Shown: one piece after another, positions 10,901 to 22,900 of the stretch | How positions within the stretch are numbered: position 1 is the stretch's first letter | Layout: every line of letters begins with the position of its first letter | Assembly: GCA_012845835.1 (NCBI GenBank) | Contig: JABAKD010000017.1 | Coordinates: 6,124,151 to 6,188,150, forward strand | Direction of reading: 5' to 3' | DNA length: 64,000 nt | Source of the DNA: Undaria pinnatifida | Taxonomy: Eukaryota; Sar; Phaeophyceae; Laminariales; Alariaceae | Program-made: the position numbers and the translations under genes | The notes under the pieces: generated by a model | The model's input: only the letters and a program-made list of their open reading frames with translations | Told to the model about the DNA's origin: nothing | The model's database searches: none

Positions 10901-13900
10901 TTTTGCGGTATATGTCGAGCGACGAAACCCACGCTAACCCGCGCACACGGGTCGGTATCTTCATATTGGTGATGTTTTTTTCTTTCTAGGCTTGGAAGAA
11001 GATCGAAACGGCAAAGCAGCGTTCGGCGGAAATATTGCGCATGCGGGAACAGAACGAACGGAGGGCGATAGAGCGAATCTCCGCGGCGGAAAGACAGGCA
11101 AGCGAGTCGCGCACCACCGCCGTCCTTCTCCGAAAAATACGGTTTTCCAAGAGAGCAGCTGACAGGCCTCGTTACATGTTCCGTAAATCTCTCTTTGCTT
11201 TGGTTTCCTGGGCAATAGTTATCGTGGGTTGGATTTTTCCACGGCGGGAAAACAAGGCAAGAGACCGCTCACCACCGCCGACCTCTGGAGGAACTCGTTT
11301 TTCCCAGAGATGCTAAATAGGCGGTGATATGTTCTAGCCCTGTGTGTCCTCAGGTCGTCTCACTCGAAGACGGAAAATTTAGTCATGTCTTGAAAACCGA
11401 ATGTTTTTGTTAAACTTCACCCCCCCCTTCGCCTCCCCTATTAGAATCCGAAGGTGGGTCGAAGGTTGGGCATGTTGTTGCTTTGGAGTTTCAGTAGCGT
11501 GGGGTGGAGCAAAAAGTTTCCACCGCGGAAAAACGCACACAAGAAAGAGACCGCTCATTACCGCCGTCCCCTGAAAACCACGGTGTTCCCGGAGATATCT
11601 AAACGTGCGCTGGTCATAAGCCCACATGTGTCCATTGTTGCTTTGGTTTCGCAGCAGTAGAGTCTCGGATTGATGTTGTTGCGTGTGTATCTGGTCAACG
11701 CTGATGTGTACGCTAAGTCAAGCTCACTCGCCCGACGGCCGGCGAGGTACAGCTGGCGGTTTGTGAGGGAATCGCTTCAGTTCACGGCGAGGCGAGCTCG
11801 TTCGTAGAACATCAAGCTCTCTCGTAGAGAAAAAAACGTCAGCGGCACGGAAAGACAGACAGGACAGCCCGCTCACCCATCCTTTGTTTCGCCACTGAAA
11901 AAAAGGCATATCCCTCACTAGCTTCAGAATCGCATTTTTTTCCAGAATTTCAAGCTACAGGGATTACCTCTCGACAGAATGGAAAACTTTTAGAATTCGC
12001 ACGCAAACCAATTCCACGCCGTCTGTTCCCCAAAAAGACGCAGTCGGAGTTTTGGCAGGGATTTCCACCTTGTGGGATCTGCCTGAATCCGCGTTGTCGG
12101 GGACAATATACATGGAATTTATATCTGAACCGGTATGTAGACTATATTTTCGAACGGCTACACTAGTGACAACCTTTATAAATTAACACTTATTTTCACG
12201 ACGAAAAAGCATCCCCCCAAAAATGGTGCTGATTGCAAGCGACTTGTCTTCCAAAACGTGTGGCGGGGTTATGGGGAGGGGGGGGGGTTGAAAGAGAATA
12301 TAAAGCCACGGGTGCGTGTTCGTCCTTGACTCGGCCTGAACAAACCTGGGCTCCAAACAAAAACATCCAAACATCTCCCGATATTTATTTTTGTACCGCA
12401 GCACACGAGCGCTTGCTTTCAACCCTTCCATTACTACGACTGACTGCTGCGAAAAAATACACCCTACACTATTCTTAAGTATTTTTAGTTACGCATGCTA
12501 CTCTGTACTGCGGTAAGATCAACCAATGATTTTAATTTTCTGGTTTCCCCGCCCCCCCCCCCCGCCCAGAAGAAAAAAACAAACTTTAGCATAGCAAACC
12601 TGAGAGTGCAAGCCGCAATCTATACGTGTGCAAAATCGAAATTTTGGTGTGAAAAATGAAGGCTACGGCAGGGATCATTTTTGGGGCTCTTTTTTTAAGG
12701 AGCCCCCCCCCCCCATCGGGGGGTCACTCGCAAGCGCAACCGAACCCCCTGTCCCTTCGGCTTTGGTGCCGTTCTACGTGATAGGTTGGTGTTATGAATG
12801 CGGGGTTCAATATGGCTGTAGTTGATAACTGCGAGCGACGCACGCTACGATGGAGGTAACATATTTCGCTGTTTATTTCTCTGAATGGACTGATTCTACG
12901 ATCTGTAGCCCCCCACCGAAACCATTAATTTTGTGTAACAAACGAGCGTTTCATGGCTGATCGACACAAGGAGTGGGTACCATTGAAAGAAAAGTGTCCA
13001 CATGTTTTCTCGTGTGTGCAAAGGTCTATCGATCGATGACGTCGGGGTGACGACAGACAACCGTATCTCAGGAGATACGACCGGGAGCCGGTTTTCGAAA
13101 CCGGCGATTTTCGTTAAAAGAAAACGTTCGGGGGGGTTACCGTAGAACGCCTCAATGATGGGGCTCCTTGACCCAAAGCCACCGGGAAATAAAAAAAAAA
13201 TGGCCATTCTTGATTCTCGTTGTGTACCTTGGACATTTAGATATATATATTGTCCGGTAACAGCGTTTCAATTTTTTTTCCTCGCAATCAGAATTTTTGG
13301 GGAGAGGTCTTAAGCTCCCAAACTGAGAAAAAGAAAAACTCAGAAAAAAACGGGTGCACCTCTATCGTTGAGAGCATTTTTTTTGTTCTTTTTTTCTCCC
13401 GGGAGAGACTTTTCAAGTAAGTTCGACACGCGGGGAAAGTCTTGGGAAAAAGTTTTACTTTGTTTTGTGGATGGTGGGATTCGAACCCACAACCCCCCCC
13501 AAAAAAAAAACGTGGCCCTTCCGACGACGCCATTTGTTAAGGAATGTAGTGGGGTTTTCGTAGTCCGTTTGACCGCTTGCGGAAAGGTTAACCGATCGCC
13601 TGCCCCAAAGTAGGCGTTGTCGCACTCTATACCTGTGTTTCTGCACGATCCAAAGGGTGCAAGGGCACGCGGTCCGAACCTCGCGAGTGCCAGAATCCCT
13701 TCGCGGCGATACAGCCGTTGAAATCGCTGTCTGTGGGTTTACGCTCTACTCCTGGTGTAGAAGGGATGGATGAGCGCACGGAGGTCGCAGCTGTCCGAAT
13801 ATTGCGGGGGGGGGGAAACATAAAAAAAAAAACGCCGTCCACTATACAAAGCCACTATTGTACCCTGCGCCACTCGAAGAAAACGCCATTACACCAACCA

Positions 13901-16900
13901 ATATGTAACACCAAAACGAGATTCTATCCACCAGGATCGAGGCGCATCATTAATAGTCCTTCTCCGCACAATACAACGCTCAAATATCCGTAGACCAGTG
14001 TCTGAAGGCACTCTACTAAACCAAAAAAAAGCGTATTCCACCAACCACAATACTAGAACAAACATTTTTTTAACGGGATTTTCTACCACCCCACTGTTAC
14101 TATAACCGACGAAACCTCGCCGTGAAATGCCTCTCCACCAACCCTCCAGGCGGATGACTGCAAGCTGCAGAAGGAGAAGAACCACGCGGTGGAAGAAAGT
14201 TCCCGGCAAAATCGGATCCGAATTCACCACGAGCTCGCGGCCGCTAAGCGAGACGGCGTTGCCCAGGTGAGCCTCCGCCTCGACCCACCCACGCTACGGG
14301 AAAAGGTGCACACTTTTTTTTTCTCTGAGGCCGCTCACAATATATCTCGTACCAAAAGCTACGGTTTTGGGAGAGTCACCTTTGGGCCCTTTTTTTTTGC
14401 GGTGGCGGCTCGTGGCCAATCGCGCGGGCGACCGCCCGGTTCTCTCGCGGTCTTAGGGCGTTCGCGTTGTTCTGGGCTTCTGCCGTATGATCCCGCAAAG
14501 TGGAATGGTTAGCAAAAACGCTAAGCTAAACGAATCGCCCAAACGTAGTTTTTTTGTCGGTAGCGTGGTACAGAGTCGCTCGTTCGAGTGGTGGAAACCC
14601 GAGAGTGTATCCCCGTTGCCGCAGCCTTGGTGGTCTTGACGAAAAAGAAACTTTTTTTTTTTTGGAGAGGGGTGGGGGGTGGGGGGGGGGGTAAAAACTG
14701 AAAGAGAAGCCCGCTCTACAACCAAAACCATAGTAGGCCTAGGCTTAAAGAAAAACTAACAATTTCTTCTGATAATAAATAAATAAATACGTGAATGAAA
14801 ACTCTGACGCTTTTTGGGGGGGTTTAAAGGCCATTTCTTACACAGTCGGATTCCCCCAGTCGAAAACGACCCCTGTTTTTGACTGGACTTTTTTTTCGAC
14901 TGGATTCTTCTAGTCCTTCTTCTTGTCGTCAGTCGAGTCGATTTTTTTAGTTTTTGTGCTCTTCCTAGAGGCGGCTGGTGTGAGGGAGTGCTGCTGTATG
15001 GCAGTCGAAAATCGGTGGGCAGCTCTGTGCTTCGTACGTTCTTCGCGAGCAACGCGGTCTTCACGCACGACGAACCTTCGTCCAAGCGGGTTGGTGGCGT
15101 TGGGCTTAGCCGAAAGGCGCCCGAGCTACGTTCATAGCGTTGCACTCAGTGCCGCGAAAGCTACAGCAGGCATAGCCGTTGTTGGCCAAACGGCATCGAT
15201 AACGCGCGCTACTACTGTCGAGTAATACACGCTGCTGGCGAGCGGAGCTAGGAGTGCGCCAAGCTGACTTGCGGCGAGAAGCAACAGCAGTGATGGCTAA
15301 GGCAGCGTCGGCGCTGTTGCATGATACTGCTGTGTGATACCTGGTATGCGTGTGGGTTTGTGTTTTGGTGGGATGAGCGAACCAATGGGTTCGAAAAAGA
15401 GGTGTACAACGTTTTCGACTGAGTTTTTCGACGGACAGATCCAGTCGAAAAAGTCAAGTCTATCGACTGGATCCCCCCAGTCGGAAAACTCGGTCGAAAA
15501 AAAGTTGAGTCGAAAAAACCCTAACCCTAACCCTAACCCTTTTTGGACTGTGTAAGAAAGCCCGATTTGGGCTTCAGTCGAATGAGGGCCGTTTCCGCCT
15601 GACGAATCCGACTGTGTAAGAAGTGGCCTAGTGGTTCTTATGGGGCTTAACGAGCGCCCCCGTCGCTTCAGATGTTACTATTTTTTGTGTTTGTTGTTAC
15701 TGAAAAAAAATGATTTTCTGTTCCGTAGAATAGCACGCGTCCTCCTAGTATCACACACAGCTTGCAAAGATGATGTTTCGACGAAATCTTCGATCTCACA
15801 GCCAGCTGGAGTGTATTTTTGTTTTTATAATATGCCCGATTCCTGATTTTTGCTCGCCATTGTGCCCCACATTCAATCTGGTAAGCATTGCCATTAGAAG
15901 GGTCTTTTTTGCGACAATAATTCCAGATTTCGGTTGGGTGGCAAATAAAATAAAATAAGAGTAATGACACCGAAGCGCACATTGTACAACCCAGGGCCGA
16001 CCCAATCCACTAAAAACAAAGTAGGTCAGAAAAAAACATTATCGTGCCATTTTTTTTTCGGTTTTCCGGGCTTGGCGCGGGTCAGGCCAGTTCTCGCGGG
16101 CGGGGCTGTGAGACCTCCCTACCCGTCCCGACTCGATCCGCGAGAGTCTACAAACCGAATTGCCCGGCCCGTGGGTAGGTTTATGACCCGCGAAAAGCTT
16201 TGTTTTTTTTTCAGTATCTTAAGCCTACTTTTTCGTTGATTCTTGGGTTGGCCTTGGGGTGTGGCGTTTGTCGATTTCAGTAGTAGTATTACGTGTTTCA
16301 TGCTCAACTTTAGGCAAAGATGCCAGGCGACGGTCAGTCACGGAAAAACGTCCAGCTGTCAGTCAAGAGTGTAAAACCGGTCGTTCCACGCTAAAATGAA
16401 GTAGTTCGGCGTCAGTCAAGGTAAAGGATTGGGAAATTGCCGCCGGTCAAAGGGGTGACGTCCAGCTGTCAGTCAAGAGTGTAACACCGGTCGTTCCACG
16501 CTATAATCAAGTAGTTTGGCGTCAGTCAAGGTAAAGGATTGGGAAATTGCCGCCGGTCAAAGGGGTGACATCCAGTTGTCAGTCAAGAGTGTAAAACCTG
16601 TCGTTTCACGCTAAAAGCAAGTAGTTTGGCGTCAGTCAAGGTAAGTTATTGGAAAATTGCCGTCGGTCAAGGGGTGACGACCAGCTGTCAGTCAAGAGTG
16701 TAAAGCCCGTCGTTCCACGCGAAAAGCAAGTAGTTTGGCGTCAGTCAAGGTAAATTATTGGAAAATTGCCGTCCGTCAAAGGGGTGACGTCCAGCTGTCA
16801 GTCAAGAGTGTAAAACCGGTCGTTCCACGCTAAAATCAAGTGGTTTGGCGTCAGTCAAGGTAAAATATTGGAAAATTGCCGTCCGTCAAAGGGGTGAAAC

Positions 16901-19900
16901 TGTCGTCGTCTCCTGACATGTTTGGTTTGTGACGGGGGCGTCTTTTGTGCGTTGTCGAGTCGATTTTAGTTGTCGCACGAATTCACTCTTTTTCCGCTAA
17001 AAAAGTAATTCTACACTAATTCCAAGATAAAGGGCTGCTAGTGAAGTGCCTGTTTTGTCTGCTGATCTTCATTTTCCGCCGACTCGCACCGTTGCTTCCG
17101 CGGGTGCCGAAGGATACACCAGGCACGTAGCGATAGATTGTGCTCGTACAAGTTAGTGAAATTGGTACGGAACATAGGAAAACGTACGTGGAAGTGTCGT
17201 GAGCTTAAGCTTTAATTTTCCCTATCCGTCGGGGACGATTTGAAAAAATATTTTCGGTATCTATATTTCTTGTGGTGTAAACCTGGTTGGTACCTTTCCT
17301 GTAGTTGCCATTTACTTACTCGCGCTGCACACATTGATAATGCCAGACGGCTGCATATGTGATTCTAAAATATTGATATCGTTTTTTTAATCTTTTTTTT
17401 TTTCAATTTCACGTTCACGTTCTTCTTCTGGAAAATGGTTCTGAACCTTTTTGACGTTTTTCGTTTCTTCTGTGTTTTTTTTTTGTAGGTGCGGCAGGAG
17501 AAACAGCGCATCCGGGAAGACATCCTGAGCATGAGACAAGACCTTTTTAGGGAAAACAGAGAAAAAAGGTACACATCACGCCACTCCGGCGTAGCATAGA
17601 GATTACCTTTTTTTGCGCTATCATTGGTATAACGAAGGTGCTTATATAGCATCGATTTGTTCTAATATTTCTGTTGTCCCGAAGTTGCTAGTATTTCCGG
17701 CCATATACCTAGTTTTAAGTTATATGGCCTTATTTGCACTAATAATATTAGAATACCGAAGATGCTTATATTTTTTATCAAAACAGGACATACATACTCG
17801 TACCCTTGTTTGTCGAAACAGGTCACACTCGTACCTTGTTTTTTTATCGAAACAGGTCATACATGCTTGTACCTTTTATTTAACCCAACAGGTCGGACGT
17901 GAAGCAGAAAGAGGAGGACGCGCGAATGGCTAAGCTGGAAGGCAGGGCGCGCCTCGTGGAGGAGTCGCGAAAGTCGTACGAAGATCGGGTCAGGAGAGAG
18001 GAAGACGAGATCAACGCCCGCGAGCAAGACGTGAGTGGGTGCATACCCCCTGCGACTAGAGAGGGCGCCTATTTACAACCTATCTATGAGCTTCAGAATG
18101 TTAGCGCAGTCCATAACCCATTATTGCTGTGTTCTACGTGGTCTAGAGATCTGAAACGGTTGAGACGGGGGTGCTTGACGGACCACACCTGCATGTGAGC
18201 TTGCCAACACCTCTACCACCCTCATCCCGCCCGAACCAGATATCATTTGGAGCCCTTTTCATTTCGTTCGTCCCTGCTATTATCCTTCGTGCTTAGCGTT
18301 ATGATCTTTATCCCTAGACGTAACTCAGACCCAGGGTCGCTGAGCCGGCTATTCCCCCTCCCCACTACACCACGCGCCTTGCGTCGGTTTTTTTTTTTCC
18401 CCCGGAGAGCACTTCGGCCCCTTTTGTTTTCCCCCTCCTCGACTCGCATCGAATCGGGAATACCGTCAGTATTTGGGCGAAAGATTTAGAGCTTTTTTTT
18501 TCCCCCCTCGACTTTTTCGCTCGAAGAAACAAAATATAGTAACAAACATAGTTTTCCTTGCATTTCCTACGCGTGGTGTTTTCTTTATCCGGGAGCGTAA
18601 TGAGTGAGTGATCAACGGTGAAACTCATGCCGCACGTATTCGGGTGTCACCAACCATTGTTTTTTTTACCGTAGACGATAAAGGTGCACCAACCATTGTT
18701 TTTTTTCTTAGATTTTTTGTCGTATTTATTTGGCAGCTCTAGACCTCTCTCCCCGAAAACCGACTTTTTCGCGAATAATAAAAAAACCCTGCTTTATCGC
18801 GGATGAAAAAAAAAAATCCCATATCATACGTACAGTGGCCTAGAGGTACACGACGACAAAACCAGTGCAAAAAAAAAAAAATGGCCCATTATTTATTTTT
18901 TTCCCGACGATTTCGGGTTAAGGAACGGGCCCCGTCATCCAGCAAATATTTTCGCTAAAAAAAGGTACCAGGTATACCTTAATACCTCTATCGTGGCACG
19001 AGTCAGCAGTAACAATAACATTAATTCAGACCGACTTCACGATGGGGGGAGGGGGGGTCACTCGCGCGGGTGCCACCCCCCCGTTCTCTTACTGCTATAA
19101 TTTTTGCTCCATAACAAGTTTTGCGACGTGAATCCGCACCGGAGTGAATGTTAAGCAACGCTGAGCCGAAAACAAATAACAAAAAACAAAAAAGCTGAAG
19201 TCGTTTTGTTCGTGAGGTGAAGAGAGTCACTCGTGCGAGTGCCTCAAGTCCACCAGTCAGTAAAAAATGGGGATATGATAGGTATGATGTTCCCGCAATG
19301 TCGTGCCCTTGGTCAATCTTTAGCCGTGGTGTCGTGCCAAAGTTTCTCTGCGCCTACTGTGGTACAAGGCGCACGCTGCCCCTCCCCCAAATTTTCAGCA
19401 TTTTCAGGGCGTGGCCCCCAAATGGGCACAAGTACCGGGAACACTTAATGAACGGCTACAGGGCTGCACCTCCGGCTCGGCGAAAAAAAAAACTTGAAGT
19501 CAGTATGGGAAACTGTCTCCACCCAGTAAGGCGGTGGTGTGGTATAGAGAGCAATGTGACCGCCTTATAGAGGGAAGCCGCCTGATTATGTTCATTCCAG
19601 GTTATGAGCGAAAGAACACTCCCCAGTCGCGCCAAGCGATTTTGACCGCCTTATATCGGAATACCGCCTTGCTCAGACCGCCTTATAGCGGGACCCCTAC
19701 CGCCGTATTGCGTGTTTCTAGTTTTTTATGCTGCCCAGAAGGTGGGGGCGGCTTTCCACTCTGTCCTGTGACCGAATCTTCGTGCCCGCCCCCCGCCCCC
19801 CGCGACCGCCGGTATCTCACAAAACAAATAAAAACACGACCACAAAAAAAATGTTTTTTGTTTGCTCTTCCAACACACCCCGTCCTCGGGAACAACAGCA

Positions 19901-22900
19901 GCAATGGCAGTCAGTTGCGGGAGTAGCAGCAGGTTGCAGAAGAAAACGCACACAGTAGTTAATGACAGTTCCAAAAATCCACCACCACCGCGAGTTTCTA
20001 GCTAAAAGAGGTTATACATCGTCTTATTTAGGCGTCAACCGCTTTTTCATTTTTTTGCGTTTTTTGTGCTTCGTTTTGTTTTTGCCTTTTTTTTTCTTTT
20101 TCTCCAGGTGGCGCGAATGGAGCAGAAGGAGCTGTCGTTAATACAGCAGCTCAAGAGCACCCAGGTGCGTGCGTCCGCGCCCGCTTTCTCGGCCCATTCT
20201 AAGACGACAAAAGGGCTTGCCATATAGCCATACATAAGAGCGCTGTTTTTCTCCGTGTTGTTTACCTATCGCTGACGGTATACAACTCCCACGGGAATCA
20301 GTCTTCACCGGGATAGGGAAAAAAATCCCTTGGTACCGTAAAAAACAAGAACAAAATCCCCTTCACGCCCAAACCTAGCACCGATACACACGTTTAGTAC
20401 TGCTGTATTCCGGTTCCACAACGGCATGAAATGGCTTCTTTCTCGTTCCCGTGAAAAAAACAGTCCCGTGAAATGGCGGCGATTCCCTCGGCTTCACCCG
20501 TTCCGTACGGTATAATTTCCCCTAAGCTAGTGGCTGTTGGGCTGTTGCGCGGGGGCGGCGTTATTAGTCGGAGTTGCGGTTTCGCGCAACAATCGGCAGA
20601 AGAAGTACCCGTTCTCCTCATTGTTATAGAAATGATAATGTTTCGGGATGGGATTCAGGGTGAATCTGAGTTGCGGCCATTTTTTTTCTTGAAGCGCCCT
20701 TAACTCAATCAACCCCACGGCCTCGGCATGACTTGAAACTTTCCTGAGGTCCGCCCGCTGCCCCAGCCCTGTACATACATGTGTAGTTGACTTTTTTTCC
20801 GGTCCGATTCCGGCAATATAATGCTTGCCGACAAATGCTGGATCACTTGAACAATGCGCATCTACAGAGTAGAAACTAACAGCCAGAGTATCACGCATCT
20901 TGCAAAGATGAGTATCGACCTCAATGTTTTGTCGAGCTCGCAGCTGACGTGTGTAGAATAATTTCATAAATATCCCTTGCTTCCTGTACTACATACCATA
21001 TCTTGTTTGTACAAGAATGGTGGAAAATGCGATTCGGAGCGGAAGACGACGTGTTGCGCGCAACGCGCGTTTCCGAGCCGCGCAACGAGGTTTTTAGTCG
21101 AAAAAAAAAAACAGCAGGCCACGAGAAAACGACAAAGGCCACCACATTTTTGTTTTCACTCCATAGCAGGCGGGCAAAAAACACACTCTAAGCGTCTAAG
21201 CGCGTTTTTTTCTATGTGTTTTTTTAGGTATGTCCACGCAATCATCGCAAATACTTATCTCCAGCGCCCCCGCCTACGCAGGGGTTACCCTCAGAGATCA
21301 ATTTGGGTCCCCTCACGCCCAGCTCATATACACGCCCGCGGCGACGCTGGGTTACGCCCAACACGCTTGCCGTCCATGTTGCGCTGCGCGTGACAGGAAC
21401 CGGAGCCACCTTCACCGCCCTGATTCCAAGGATCGACGCGAGACTTTCGATTGTTCCCCTGCCCCTCCCAATGACCTCGTTTTCTTTCCAACGTGGTGTT
21501 ACCTTCGAATCCAATACCTTGGGGAGAGGTTGGCCAAACAAAAATAAATTATTCAACGGTTTGGGTTCCCTCTGATCTTTTCTTCGCAGAGAATGCGGTC
21601 GTTGTCATCACCCGCATAGGCAGAAAGTGACCCTTTATTAACTTGCAAGTAACAACATTGGTTGACGCTAGGGGTTATCCTGTAGAAACCTGTAGATTTT
21701 CTTTACCGCGTTCTCAAGCCCCCAACCGCGCCAGACACAACAGCAAAAGAGTTGTATATTCATTTTCACGTGGTCCCCGCACATTGTGTGTCGGTCAGAA
21801 TATCAAAAACCACGCATGAAACAGCCGCGCGAAGGCTCTGCGAGCCTTAGTCTGGGCCACGTGAACGTCACGGGACGGAAATTTCAGCCGTTGACCGACG
21901 TCAGTTTTCCTACGACTGACTGACGCCAAACTGCCAGGTTTTAGTGTGGATCGATCGGTTTTACACCCGTGACTGACCGCTGGACGTTTTCCCTTGACCG
22001 ATCGCCTCGTGACATCTTAGCCTGGGTTAGATTGGGCCTACGCACACACAACAAAAGAGCACAACAAGTAACAGCCTTAAGCCCTCTCAAGCGTAATGTG
22101 TCTGGTATTCTGTCTGGTACCATGTGTTTGGGGGTTGGCGAGCGGATAAAAGCGACATCATTTCTACCCGTAAACCTATGCCCAGACATTTAAGTTATGT
22201 ATCTTGTCCCAGGAACAAAAGCGTGCGTTCGGTTTTTCGCAAAAGGGTAAATGCTCCTACTACTGCGAAAACGGACAACACTAATCCCAACTAGTTGGTC
22301 CCCAAACACGTCCCTACAAAGGTAAGAGGATATATCTCACACAAAAATATACCCAAGTCTGTTCCAAAACAAACTGTCCGTCTAAGTCTGACGGGATTAA
22401 GCCACAGATTTTGTCTCTCGCGGTGGTGTCCAGATATCATACAAGTGAGTTTCCGGGACCCCCCCCCCCCCCCACCCCCGCGCAAGCTAAATAACAGTAT
22501 TTTTACGTCATATATGGAAGAAACGCAATGAGCACCCATGCGTTGGAGGTATCTCCACTAGCAGGAGGAACGGTGCTCCGTCTCGAAATGGAGGTGAGGT
22601 CTATGGTCAAGAGGCTAAGAGGCAAGTAGCACATGAGCACGCCCCCCTCCCCCACCCCCGGGCGTGCGCGCTCTCTTCTTTTACGTCTTGGAGATAGAAC
22701 GGCCACTAGCTCTCGTCCTCCCCGAGGTGTTCTCGACATTCTACCACCGTAAACGAAACATCCGTTGTGGTCTCCCTTTGCACCCTCCTAATAGACTATG
22801 CCACCCCTCCCCGCCTCCCTCCCGCCCGCTCCTGCTTGGAACTCCACACATATTCATACCCTGGGTTGGCGAGGATATTTGATGCACCAAACGGCCTGTT

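Noticed and set aside
13455-13560. A tRNA gene on the minus strand
   Set aside because: The T-arm and acceptor half fit, but the A-box is too far away, the middle has C and A runs, and related truncated copies exist. SINE-like is the better reading.
15519-15541. A chromosome end
   Set aside because: Only 3.5 CCCTAA units, flanked on both sides by element and intron sequence of a spanning gene.
21230-21575. Overlapping frames of 90-105 codons on both strands
   Set aside because: Parts look protein-like, but the frame with sense changes within the stretch and no family or splice context was recognised. It may be a decayed element.
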